From: an uncultured Roseibium sp. | GTDB taxonomy: Bacteria; Pseudomonadota; Alphaproteobacteria; Rhizobiales; Stappiaceae | DNA length: 64,000 nt | NCBI RefSeq assembly: GCF_947494555.1 | Contig: NZ_CANLVF010000004.1 | Coordinates: 1 to 64,000 of the forward strand | Direction: 5' to 3' | Part shown: positions 16,213 to 25,219 of the stretch, piece after piece | How the letters are laid out: each line of letters starts with the position of its first letter | Position numbering within the stretch: the first letter of the stretch is position 1 | Made by a program: the position numbers and the translations under genes | The notes under the pieces: model-generated | Seen by the model: only the letters and a program-made list of their open reading frames with translations | Databases searched by the model: none | What the model was told of the DNA's origin: nothing

Positions 16213-17382
16213 GTGAGCACGCGATTCACGCCGCGGGAAATGCTGGAAAAGCTTATCTCATTCAATACTGTTTCGGACCGAAGCAATCTCGAATTGATCT
16301 CGTTTGTCGAATCCTATCTCGGAGAATTCGGTATTCATTGCCAGCGTGTCCCCGATGAGACGGGCTCGAAGGCTTCCCTTCATGCAGTAATCGGACCCGC
16401 CGTTGACGGTGGCGTGGTTTTGTCCGCGCACACTGACGTCGTGCCGGTCGAAGGGCAGAGCTGGTCGCACGATCCGTTCCATGCCAGGGAAGAGAACGGA
16501 CGGCTTTACGGCCGGGGCTCCGCCGACATGAAGGGTTTTGCGGCAACCGTGCTTGCCAAGGTTCCCGATTTTGTCGCTTCCAACCTTGCGCGGCCGATCC
16601 ACATCGCGCTGTCTTATGACGAGGAAGTGGGCTGTTTTGGCGCCGCACCGCTCGCGAGCGATCTGCTGGCAAAGGGCCCGAGACCGGGCTTCGCAATCGT
16701 CGGCGAGCCGACCAACATGCGGGTCGTCACTGGGCACAAGGGAATTGCGGTTTTCAGGACAAAGGTTCAGGGCCATCCTGCCCACTCCAGCCAGCTGCAC
16801 CGCGGTGTGTCTGCAATTTCCGCTGCCGTCAAACTGATTTCCTGGCTGGATGCCCGGACGGCTGAAAACAAAGCCGAAGCGGATCCGGACTGCCCCTTCG
16901 AACCGCCCTACACAACATTACACAGCGGCGTCATAAAGGGCGGCGAAGCGCATAATATTACCGCCCGCCACTGTGAATTCGTAGCCGATATCCGTCTGTT
17001 GCCGGGAGACAGCAAAGAGGCCTGGCTTGACGCCTACAAATCCTTCATTGAGGCGGAGGTTCTGCCGGACATGCAGGCCATCTCGGCGGATTGTGCCATT
17101 GATGTTGAAGAACTGGCTTACGTTCCGGGCCTTTCGGAAGAAGCTGACGGTCTTGCAGAAATGGAGGTTCGCCGACTGACGGGAGACAATGCTCGGCATG
17201 TGGTTGTCTATGCCACCGAGGGCGGGATCTTTCAGGAACACGGTCTGTCCACTGTTGTCTGTGGCCCGGGTTCAATCGATCAGGCGCACCAGGCCGATGA
17301 ATATATCGAGCTCGCGGAACTAGACCGGTGTGCATCCTTTTTGGACAGGCTCGTCGCCGGATTATCACAAAAACAATCGTAA
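16213..17382 (+). CDS. ArgE-type M20 deacylase
   Basis: A 389-residue M20 family zinc amidohydrolase. The start is the GTG at 16213, five bases after GGAG, and lies after the cyclase stop; the open frame upstream is not used. Catalytic motifs are in order: AHTDVVPV, GRGSADMKG, YDEEVGC, GEPT and the final DQAHQADEY. It resembles acetylornithine deacetylase (ArgE), though such enzymes also cleave other N-acyl amino acids. It is followed 121 bases later by a peptide ABC transporter operon, which suggests that the imported substrate may be an N-acylated amino acid or peptide. Confidence 0.88.
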   Translation: MSTRFTPREMLEKLISFNTVSDRSNLELISFVESYLGEFGIHCQRVPDETGSKASLHAVIGPAVDGGVVLSAHTDVVPVEGQSWSHDPFHAREENGRLYGRGSADMKGFAATVLAKVPDFVASNLARPIHIALSYDEEVGCFGAAPLASDLLAKGPRPGFAIVGEPTNMRVVTGHKGIAVFRTKVQGHPAHSSQLHRGVSAISAAVKLISWLDARTAENKAEADPDCPFEPPYTTLHSGVIKGGEAHNITARHCEFVADIRLLPGDSKEAWLDAYKSFIEAEVLPDMQAISADCAIDVEELAYVPGLSEEADGLAEMEVRRLTGDNARHVVVYATEGGIFQEHGLSTVVCGPGSIDQAHQADEYIELAELDRCASFLDRLVAGLSQKQS

Positions 17383-17503
17383 CCGGGTTTGAACACAGAC
17401 ACTTACAATGTCATAGTTCCCAAGAGACTAACGGTTGCATCCCTGAAGGGACCGCAGCCCGCGTCGCTTGATCCTTCCGGTCAACGGAACTAACGAGGGG
17501 AAA

Positions 17504-19084
17504 ATGAACAAGAAAACGCTAATATTGACCGCGCTTTTGGTGGCGGGAACAGGAAGTGCTGCGCAGGCAGAAACATTCAAGTTTGCCTTCCAGGGCAGCC
17601 TGAACGGCCTTGATCCCTACAGCCTCAACGAGACATTCACCCTGTCGTCGCTCGGCAATGCATATGAAGGCCTGACGCGTCGCGGCGCCGACCTGTCGAT
17701 CGAACCCGCTCTTGCGGAACGCTGGGAAATCATCGAACCGAACCGCTGGCGCTTTTATCTGCGCAAGGGCGTCAAGTTTCACAACGGCAACGATTTCACT
17801 GCGGAAGATGTTGCCTTTTCAGCCGAACGCGTTCGCGCTGAAGGCTCTGACCTGACGACCCGCGTTCCGGCAGATGCCAAAGTCGAAATCGTGGACGATT
17901 ACACGGTCGACTTCGTCCTGACCGGTCCGAACCCGATCCTGCACTACGAGTGGGATACGTTCTACATCATGGACAAGGAGTGGATGACCGAAAACAACGC
18001 GGTCAAGGTCACCTCCGCATCCGATACCACGCCGAACTACGCGTCCCTCAACGCAAATGGCACAGGACCGTTCAAAATCGTCAGCCACGAAGCCGGCGTG
18101 AAAACGGTCTATGAGAAGAATGACGGCTGGTGGGACGAAGCGAAGCACAACGTCGATACCGTCGAATTCACACCGATCCCATCGGACGCGACCCGCGTCG
18201 CAGCCCTCTTGTCGGGCGAGCTGGACATGGTCTATCCGATCCCGGTTCAGGACATCAAGCGTATCAACGACAACGCCGGAACGGTTGCTCTCACGGGACC
18301 GGAACTGCGCACGATCTTCCTTGGGATGGATCAGATGCGCGATGAACTGCTGTATTCCGACGTAAAGGGCAAGAACCCGTTCAAGGACGAAAAGGTCCGT
18401 ATGGCTTTCTACCAGGCCATCGATATCGAAGCGATCAAGCAAAAGGTCATGCGCGATCTCGCCACGCCGTCCGCTATCATGATCTCGCCCTTCCTGTTCT
18501 CCAAGTCCAGCGAATTCGAGCGTTATGCCTATGATCCGGAGAACGCGAAGAAATTGCTGACCGAGGCCGGTTATCCTGATGGATTTACTGTCGGTATGGA
18601 CTGCCCGAACGACCGCTACGTCAACGACGAGTCCATCTGTCAGGCCGTTGCGGCCATGCTTGCCCGCGTCGGCGTCAAGGTCGATCTGAATGCGCAGCCG
18701 AAGGCAAAATACTTTGCCAAGGTTCTCGCATCGGGTGGCTTCGACACGTCGTTTTACCTGCTCGGCTGGACGCCCGGCTCGCTCGACAGCTGGAACGTCC
18801 TCTCGAACCTGATGAACTGCCGTAACGAAGCTGGCGAAGGCTCCCCGTTCAACCTCGGCGGTTTCTGCGATGAAAAAGTCGACGAACTCACGAAACAGGT
18901 TCTGGTCGAAATCGATCCGGAAAAGCGTGATGGCCTGATTGCCGAAGCCTACAAGATCAGCCACGACAACGCTTATTACATTCCGCTTCACCAGCAAGGT
19001 CTTGCCTGGGGCGTCGCGGATGATATCGAGCTCGTTCAACGTGCAGACAATCAGTTCAAGTTCCGTTTCATCAACAAGAACTGA
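17504..19084 (+). CDS. Peptide ABC transporter solute-binding protein (family 5)
   Basis: About 526 residues with a signal peptide ending SAAQA-ET (about residue 22). The start is the ATG at 17504, preceded by GAGGGG; the upstream in-frame ATG-like codon is rejected because it lacks a signal-type N-terminus. The protein shows the typical order of the DppA/OppA family, including LAERWEI, FHNGNDFTAEDV and YDPENAKKLL. Substrate is unknown; dipeptides or similar solutes are most likely. A strong stem-loop lies between it and the permease gene, a common way to raise the level of the binding protein over the membrane components. Confidence 0.92.
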   Translation: MNKKTLILTALLVAGTGSAAQAETFKFAFQGSLNGLDPYSLNETFTLSSLGNAYEGLTRRGADLSIEPALAERWEIIEPNRWRFYLRKGVKFHNGNDFTAEDVAFSAERVRAEGSDLTTRVPADAKVEIVDDYTVDFVLTGPNPILHYEWDTFYIMDKEWMTENNAVKVTSASDTTPNYASLNANGTGPFKIVSHEAGVKTVYEKNDGWWDEAKHNVDTVEFTPIPSDATRVAALLSGELDMVYPIPVQDIKRINDNAGTVALTGPELRTIFLGMDQMRDELLYSDVKGKNPFKDEKVRMAFYQAIDIEAIKQKVMRDLATPSAIMISPFLFSKSSEFERYAYDPENAKKLLTEAGYPDGFTVGMDCPNDRYVNDESICQAVAAMLARVGVKVDLNAQPKAKYFAKVLASGGFDTSFYLLGWTPGSLDSWNVLSNLMNCRNEAGEGSPFNLGGFCDEKVDELTKQVLVEIDPEKRDGLIAEAYKISHDNAYYIPLHQQGLAWGVADDIELVQRADNQFKFRFINKN

Positions 19085-19103
19085 TCTCCGCAGCCAACGT
19101 CCA

Positions 19104-19128
19104 ACGCTCCCGGCGGCGCCGGGAGCGT
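19104..19128 (+). terminator. Attenuator stem-loop between binding protein and permease genes
   Basis: ACGCTCCCGGC (19104-19114) and GCCGGGAGCGT (19118-19128) form an 11-bp perfect stem with a 3-base loop, followed by ATTTTC. It is probably an RNA-stabilising or partially terminating element. Confidence 0.7.
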
Positions 19129-19157
19129 ATTTTCATGCCAGACCCTAAAGAGCCGAA

Positions 19158-20132
19158 ATGATTGGTTTTGCGACACGCCGCTTGATCCAGGCGTTGATTG
19201 TCATGCTGGTGGTGGCCCTTCTCGCCTTCACCATGTTCCGTTTTGTGGGAGATCCGATCAACCAGATGGTCGGGATCGAGACATCAATCGAAGAACGCGA
19301 AGCGCTGCGCGAGAGGCTTGGTCTGAATGATCCCATACCTGTGCAGTTCCTGCGGTTCGTAAGCAAGGCTGCGCAGTTCGACTTCGGCACGTCCTACCAG
19401 TTTCGCCAACCGGTTTCGGAGCTCTTCGCCAAACGCATACCGGCAACGCTTGAGCTTAGCTTCACCTCAGCCTTGTTCGCCCTCGCCGTAGGCATTCCGA
19501 TGGGGATCTACGCGGGTCTCAACAGGGAATCCATCATTTCCAAGATGTTTCTGTCCGTATCGCTTGTCGGCATATCGCTGCCGACCTTCTTTATCGGAAT
19601 CCTTCTTATCTTCCTGTTCTCCGTCACACTGCAGTGGCTCCCGAGTTTCGGGCGCGGTGAGACGGTGCAAGTCGGTTCCTGGTGGACCACCGGCTTCTTG
19701 ACCGTTTCGGGGCTGAAGGCCCTGATCCTTCCCTCCGTTACGCTCGGTCTTTATCAGATGACACTGATCATGCGGCTCATCCGGGCTGAAATGCTGGAAG
19801 TCATCCGAACCGACTACATCAAGTTTGCGCGGGCTCGCGGGCTGCCGAACCGGCTTGTCAATTTCCGGCATGCGCTGAAAAACACGCTTGTTCCCGTGAT
19901 CACGATTACCGGTCTTCAGCTCGGCGCCATCATCGCCTTCGCCACAATCACGGAGACCGTGTTCAATTGGCCCGGCATGGGGCTTCTGTTCCTGCAGGCC
20001 GTTCAGAACGTCGACATTCCGATTATGTCCGCCTATCTGCTGCTGACGGCATTCCTGTTTGTCGCGATCAACTTCATCGTGGACATTCTCTACTTTTACA
20101 TCGACCCGCGCCTGCGCGTCGGACGGCCGTAA
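19158..20132 (+). CDS. Peptide ABC transporter permease (DppB-like)
   Basis: A 324-residue DppB/OppB-type permease with about six membrane segments and the EAA coupling segment with RTDYIKFARARGLP near residue 220. The N-terminal region carries GDPINQM-type features of DppB-like proteins. It starts 73 bases after the binding-protein stop and ends 15 bases before the next permease gene. Confidence 0.92.
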   Translation: MIGFATRRLIQALIVMLVVALLAFTMFRFVGDPINQMVGIETSIEEREALRERLGLNDPIPVQFLRFVSKAAQFDFGTSYQFRQPVSELFAKRIPATLELSFTSALFALAVGIPMGIYAGLNRESIISKMFLSVSLVGISLPTFFIGILLIFLFSVTLQWLPSFGRGETVQVGSWWTTGFLTVSGLKALILPSVTLGLYQMTLIMRLIRAEMLEVIRTDYIKFARARGLPNRLVNFRHALKNTLVPVITITGLQLGAIIAFATITETVFNWPGMGLLFLQAVQNVDIPIMSAYLLLTAFLFVAINFIVDILYFYIDPRLRVGRP

Positions 20133-20147
20133 GGGGGACGTTTCGAG

Positions 20148-21125
20148 ATGCCTTATGTCTCCAATGAAGAAGTAAACGCAGCTGTTCAGGACCGCGCAAC
20201 CGAGCAGCCCACGGCGGGACGTGCGTCCAGGATTCTGGACAGCGACATATTCCATTCGTTCCTTCGTTCAAAGATCACCGTTGTTGCGGCCGTTGCCACG
20301 CTGATCCTGTTTCTACTGTCGTTTCTGGCTCCCTGGGTGGCGCCGCACAATCCGTTCGACCTTGCGACGATTTCGATCCTTGACGCACGCGTCCCGCCTA
20401 TCTGGCAGGAAAATTCGGACCCACGTTTTATTCTGGGAACCGACGATCAGGGGCGGGATCTGTTGTCCGGTATCTTCTACGGTATGCGGATTTCACTTAT
20501 TATCGGATTCTGCTCGGTCTTCGCGGCCGCCATCCTCGGCATCTCGCTCGGGCTCGTCGCCGGATATATGGGCGGGCGCGTCGACTCGTTCATCATGCGC
20601 GTCGCCGACGTTCAGCTGACGTTTCCGGCGATCTTGATCGCCCTTCTGATCGACGGCATCGCCGCTGGGATCTTCGGCGGTGTCGATCGCGAATTTTTCG
20701 CCTTTTACATCCTGATCGTCTCGCTGGCACTGTCGTTCTGGGTTCAGTATGCACGCACGGTGCGCGGGTCCACGATGGTGGAGAAGAACAAGGAATACGT
20801 TCAGGCTGCGCGCGTAATCGGCATCCCAGCCGTCATCATCATGGTCCGGCACATCCTGCCAAACGTGATGGGGCCGGTCATGGTAATCGCAACGATCAAT
20901 CTCGCGCTTGCCATCGTTACCGAGGCCACACTTTCGTTCCTCGGGGTCGGCATGCCGCCGACGCAACCTTCGCTTGGAACGCTGATCGCCATCGGCAACG
21001 ACTTCCTCTATTCGGGTGAATGGTGGATTGCCATTTTCCCAGGGCTGGCGCTCGCGCTTCTGGTTCTGAATGTCAACCTACTGGGCGATTGGCTTCGCGA
21101 CGCCCTCAACCCGAAACTTCGGTGA
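20148..21125 (+). CDS. Peptide ABC transporter permease (DppC-like)
   Basis: A 325-residue second permease of the DppC/OppC type. It has an extended N-terminus before the first membrane segment, the GTDDQGRDLLS motif conserved in the subfamily and the coupling motif with KEYVQAARVIGIP. It begins 15 bases after the first permease and ends 7 bases before the ATPase gene. Confidence 0.92.
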   Translation: MPYVSNEEVNAAVQDRATEQPTAGRASRILDSDIFHSFLRSKITVVAAVATLILFLLSFLAPWVAPHNPFDLATISILDARVPPIWQENSDPRFILGTDDQGRDLLSGIFYGMRISLIIGFCSVFAAAILGISLGLVAGYMGGRVDSFIMRVADVQLTFPAILIALLIDGIAAGIFGGVDREFFAFYILIVSLALSFWVQYARTVRGSTMVEKNKEYVQAARVIGIPAVIIMVRHILPNVMGPVMVIATINLALAIVTEATLSFLGVGMPPTQPSLGTLIAIGNDFLYSGEWWIAIFPGLALALLVLNVNLLGDWLRDALNPKLR

Positions 21126-21132
21126 GCGCGCC

Positions 21133-22854
21133 ATGAACGTTCTGGACATCAAGCACCTCACTGTCGAGTTTCCGGCCCGCAAATCCGTTTTTGTTGCCGT
21201 GAACAACGTCAACATGCAGGTCGAAGCCGGCAAGATACTCGGCGTGGTCGGAGAATCGGGCGCGGGCAAGTCTACGGTCGGAAACGCGGTCATCGGTCTT
21301 CTTCAGGAGCCCGGTCATATTGCTGCTGGAGAAGTCTTTCTGCATGGCAACCGCATCGACAATCTTCCCTACAAGGAAAAACGCCTGTTACGCGGACGCA
21401 AGATCGGAATGATCTTCCAGGATCCGCTTACCTCGCTCGATCCCTTGCAGACGGTCGAATCACAACTTGTCGAAACCATCCGGACGCACTTGCCGCTGTC
21501 CTCAAAGGACGCTCAGCGGCGAGCCGTGGAATTGATCGACGCCGTCGGTATTCCAAACGCGGGTGAACGTATCAAGCAATACCCGCACCAGTTTTCGGGC
21601 GGCATGCGCCAGAGGGTCGTCATTGCGCTTGCGCTTTGCGCCGAGCCTGAACTGGTCATCGCCGACGAACCGACGACTGCCCTGGATGTTTCCATCCAGG
21701 CACAGATCCTGGAGCTGATGAAAAAGCTCTGCGAGGAACGCAATGTGGCGATGCTCGTGATCACCCACGACATGGGGGTGATTGCAGACATAACCGACCA
21801 TGTGGCCGTCATGTATCAGGGCGATCTTGTCGAATACGGCGAGACCACACAGGTGCTTGGCGCCCCGGAACATCCCTATACGCAAAGCCTGATTTCAGCC
21901 GTGCCCCGGCCTGACGTGAAGGTCGAGCGGTTCCCGGTGGTCAACTATATCGAAAAAGCCGGAACGCCCCAGAAACAAATCGATATCTCGACGCACTGGC
22001 TCGGCAAGTCCAGGGACTACGAACAGGTGACCGGACCTCTGGTGCAGATCCGGGATCTGGACATGCGGTTTGAGGTGCGAGGGTCTATCTTTCCCTCGCA
22101 GCGCAAATACTTTCAAGCCGTGAAAAAAGTCGGTTTCGATATTGAACAGGGTGAAACATTCGGCCTCGTCGGCGAAAGCGGATCCGGCAAGTCGACCATC
22201 GCGAGACTGATTACCGGACTGTACCACCCCACTGGCGGTTCAATCCTGTTTGGAAAAACAGAACTCACATCCCTGACGAACCGCAAGGATGTCCTGGCGA
22301 TGCGCCGCCAGATGCAGATGATCTTTCAGGATCCCTATTCTTCGCTCAATGCGCGGATGCGTGTCCGCGACATCATTGGCGAGCCGATCAAGTTCCACAA
22401 ACTGGCCTCAAGCAATTCGGAAGTCAGGCAGATTGTCGACGATCTTCTTGATCACGTCGGCCTCGGTGCGCAGGCTGGTACGAAGTTTCCGCATGAATTT
22501 TCGGGTGGTCAAAGGCAGCGCATATCGATCGCGCGTGCGCTCGCAACACGGCCGCGCTTCCTGATCTGCGACGAGCCGACCTCCGCGCTGGACGTCTCCA
22601 TTCAGGCTCAGATCCTCAATCTGCTGAAAGACCTGCAGGAAGAGTTGGGCCTTACCATGCTGTTCATCAGCCACGATCTGGCTGTCATCCGGCAGATGTG
22701 CAATCGGATCGGCGTTATGCGCAATGGTGAGCTTTGCGAGGTTTCAGACTGCGATCAGCTGTTCGAAAACCCGCAGCATCCCTACACCCGTGAACTTCTG
22801 GACCTGATGCCGTCCATGGAGCTTCTGTCCCGGGCAAACCTCGAAACGGCCTGA
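21133..22854 (+). CDS. Fused double ABC ATPase of the peptide transporter (DppD-DppF like)
   Basis: A 573-residue protein with two nucleotide-binding domains in tandem, replacing separate DppD and DppF subunits. Domain 1 has GESGAGKST, FSGGMRQR and ADEPTTALD; domain 2 has GESGSGKST, FSGGQRQR and CDEPTSALD, so both are intact. The start is the ATG at 21133, directly after the permease; an upstream in-frame start at 21070 would overlap the permease by 56 bases. Such fusions are common in alphaproteobacteria. Confidence 0.92.
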   Translation: MNVLDIKHLTVEFPARKSVFVAVNNVNMQVEAGKILGVVGESGAGKSTVGNAVIGLLQEPGHIAAGEVFLHGNRIDNLPYKEKRLLRGRKIGMIFQDPLTSLDPLQTVESQLVETIRTHLPLSSKDAQRRAVELIDAVGIPNAGERIKQYPHQFSGGMRQRVVIALALCAEPELVIADEPTTALDVSIQAQILELMKKLCEERNVAMLVITHDMGVIADITDHVAVMYQGDLVEYGETTQVLGAPEHPYTQSLISAVPRPDVKVERFPVVNYIEKAGTPQKQIDISTHWLGKSRDYEQVTGPLVQIRDLDMRFEVRGSIFPSQRKYFQAVKKVGFDIEQGETFGLVGESGSGKSTIARLITGLYHPTGGSILFGKTELTSLTNRKDVLAMRRQMQMIFQDPYSSLNARMRVRDIIGEPIKFHKLASSNSEVRQIVDDLLDHVGLGAQAGTKFPHEFSGGQRQRISIARALATRPRFLICDEPTSALDVSIQAQILNLLKDLQEELGLTMLFISHDLAVIRQMCNRIGVMRNGELCEVSDCDQLFENPQHPYTRELLDLMPSMELLSRANLETA

Positions 22855-23551
22855 CTTAACGTTCCGCATGAGGCGATGACCGCTGACACATAAACAAACT
22901 CTTCCGGCGACATGGCTCGCCGGAGGGTGCCTCGCAGCTCCGCTTCTGACCGTTCGCCGACAATAATTTTGTGATCGGGCGAGTCGCCGTATTGACTCCA
23001 GTTCCGGCACCGATTCCCGGCTGGCGGTGGGTCGATAACCACAGTCGAATCCTGCCCGGGAAAAAACTGCCTACCAGATTTCACCCCTTAGATTATTGAA
23101 AATAGATTTCTGCACGTCTCACAGGCTTCTACGTTTTTTCAAAGTCGTCGGTGGTGTGGCTTGAGAACTTGTAGGATGCGTACTTTGTTGACGCTAAACA
23201 GGGAGGACACGAAGGCCCTCCCTGCGACGCCATTACCGGGTAGAATAACGGCTATTGAAGTATATTTCCGATTTGAGCTTCAAAAAACGAAATGCTCATA
23301 TGCAATATGCGTCGATTATTGATCGAACTCTGATGTAGCCGCAAGCTGACGCCCGCCCATATCATTGGCAAGAGTGACTAGTAATTGCACAATGTGGGCT
23401 TTGAAGCGCCTGCCTGCCGGTCACGCCTCGTTGCCACAGCCCACAGTGTTGCTCATGCTTCTTTCCGCTTTTGGACAGAAATCCCTGCCGCAAGGTCAGT
23501 GGAGTTTTCCATAGCGACGGAATGGGCCCGATGCCGCGAGAGCAACTGATC
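22855..23551. other. Long intergenic region, mostly featureless
   Basis: Nearly 700 bases with no gene I can support. It holds a stem-loop TCCGGCGA/TCGCCGGA (22903-22910 with 22917-22924), a candidate end for the transporter operon although no T-run follows, and a second hairpin CAGGGAGG/CCTCCCTG (23199-23206 with 23217-23224) of unknown role. The region before 23552 includes the alternative upstream starts of the next gene (23471, 23522 and 23531 in frame). Confidence 0.4.
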
Positions 23552-25141
23552 ATGCAAAAAACGCTTTTTAATCAAATAACTTGGCTGTTCTTGTCCGTAG
23601 TCTCCTGTGCATTTCTTGGACTTGCACTAGGTACGGTCGGCAGTTTCGGTCTGCATGGACCCGCATCGTTTGACGTCTTTGGGTCTTCAAGCGCCCTATT
23701 TTTCAGCATGTTTTCTTCGATTTTCTCGTTTCTGGCGCTCTCTTATTCGCTCAATGACCGTTCCGGCAGACTGCTTACGCTTTTCACAATCGCTGTAAGT
23801 ACGCTGGCGATGCTTGTCACCGTGTTCCTGCTTCTCACTGGCCTGCCCATCGACAATGCCAGCGGACCGTCCATCGCAGGCGCTTTTTTGATGCTGCTGC
23901 GATCTTGCGCCGTCACGATACTTCCACCGCGGGGAGAGCAAAGCGGCCTTCGGGAAGCGCTGTGCTCCTTCGGTCTCGCGACCATGTCAGGCGTTGGCTG
24001 GTACGTTGTTGATCCTGTTGCATGGCCGGCTGTTTTTGCAGCTGTGCTGTTGCTTTCCTGGCCACACCTTGCCGATGGGATCAACGCTTTCGCGGATCGG
24101 GTCTTTTACAGAGCGGCGCAGGAAGCAGGTGCGCACAGTCTTGCGCCTGGCGCGTTGACAGCAATCGGACGAGCTACGGACATTGTCATCGACAAAGCCG
24201 CTGTCATGTCAGGCCCGGATCTGATGGTCAGCAACGTCATGGCCTTCGACAACGAACCCAAGACACTGCTTGCTGTGGCCGCATCCGCGGAAGCCAATTC
24301 TACGGAGCCGGTCGCCATTGCCCTGCGTCAGCTGGCGGCGCAGTGGCGCGTAAACATCAAGACACCGGACCGATTCGAACCTGCGCCCGGTCTTGGTGTT
24401 ATCGCGCTTCTGGGCGGGCAAACGGTGGTCATCGGAACAACCAGTCTGCTCAAACGTCTCAAGATCGACAGTTTCACCGCGGACGCAATCGCGCGTGCAC
24501 TTGAGGCAGATGGGAAGACCGTGCTGCGTGTCGCCGTCGCCGGCCGCGTTGTCGGCGTTCTCGGACTTGAGGGCACCTTGCGGCAGGACGCAGGTGTTGC
24601 GGGACGAGCCCTTCGCAAGGAAGGTCTGACACCCTGGTTATTCACCCATGACAGCCAGAACACACGCCAGACGCTTGCAGATATGCTGGGGCTTGAGAAC
24701 CCTGGTGAGACCGAGCCGGGTGAAACTGCGCGCGACGCAGCCGCACGTCGTTTCGGAGAGGCTGCACCGCTCGTCCTGATGCTATCGAAGGACCGGAACA
24801 CCCTCGAGCTGCACAAAAGCTCGAAAACCGACGCAAGCGGATCGGCCGAAGACCTGCAACCGATCGCGGTCAGTGCAACCGACGACATAGGAGCGTTTCC
24901 GGCTCTGAAAGCACTTGCCACACGCCGAAACCTCCTCACAGTGAGTGCCAGACGAATGCTCACGGGCGTCTGGCTGGGTGCCGGACTATGCGCGACGGCT
25001 CAACTCTTACCGTTGATGTCGGCGCCACTGGTCTTTACCGGGTGTCTTGGCATTCTCCTGATGTTTGCGCGGTTTGCCGTCTCCGGAAATCTCGCAAGCC
25101 ATTTCGGAAGGCAAGAGTCTCATATGCTGAGACCAGTTTGA
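23552..25141 (+). CDS. Degenerate P-type ATPase-like membrane protein
   Basis: About 529 residues from the ATG at 23552 (earlier in-frame ATGs exist, so the start is uncertain). The middle part follows the order of a P1B ATPase core, yet key residues are changed: DKTGTLT appears as DKAAVMS (about 214-220), the HP motif as TEP (about 251-253), TGDN as THDS (about 365-368) and GDGIND as TDDIGAF (about 443-449). The nucleotide-binding-like GLGVIALLGGQTVVIG is retained. No actuator (TGE) domain or CPC metal site is seen. Four to six hydrophobic N-terminal segments and two C-terminal ones remain. Ion pumping is unlikely; a regulatory or structural role is inferred. It stands alone between a long intergenic region and a dehydratase gene. 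Confidence 0.7.
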   Translation: MQKTLFNQITWLFLSVVSCAFLGLALGTVGSFGLHGPASFDVFGSSSALFFSMFSSIFSFLALSYSLNDRSGRLLTLFTIAVSTLAMLVTVFLLLTGLPIDNASGPSIAGAFLMLLRSCAVTILPPRGEQSGLREALCSFGLATMSGVGWYVVDPVAWPAVFAAVLLLSWPHLADGINAFADRVFYRAAQEAGAHSLAPGALTAIGRATDIVIDKAAVMSGPDLMVSNVMAFDNEPKTLLAVAASAEANSTEPVAIALRQLAAQWRVNIKTPDRFEPAPGLGVIALLGGQTVVIGTTSLLKRLKIDSFTADAIARALEADGKTVLRVAVAGRVVGVLGLEGTLRQDAGVAGRALRKEGLTPWLFTHDSQNTRQTLADMLGLENPGETEPGETARDAAARRFGEAAPLVLMLSKDRNTLELHKSSKTDASGSAEDLQPIAVSATDDIGAFPALKALATRRNLLTVSARRMLTGVWLGAGLCATAQLLPLMSAPLVFTGCLGILLMFARFAVSGNLASHFGRQESHMLRPV

Positions 25142-25219
25142 GTCATCACTGCCTTTACAGTCTCCGGCACCTGGTGTTTATCCTGCCCATGTCTTGAAAA
25201 GATTGAGGGATGAGGCGCC

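Noticed and set aside
17819..19039. Long open frame on the minus strand (406 codons)
   Set aside because: It lies wholly antisense to the intact peptide-binding-protein gene, has no recognisable motif or ribosome binding site, and reflects codon bias of the real gene.
22782..23084. Small minus-strand frame in the gap after the peptide transporter
   Set aside because: No recognised motif, partly overlaps the ATPase gene in antisense; not supported as a gene.
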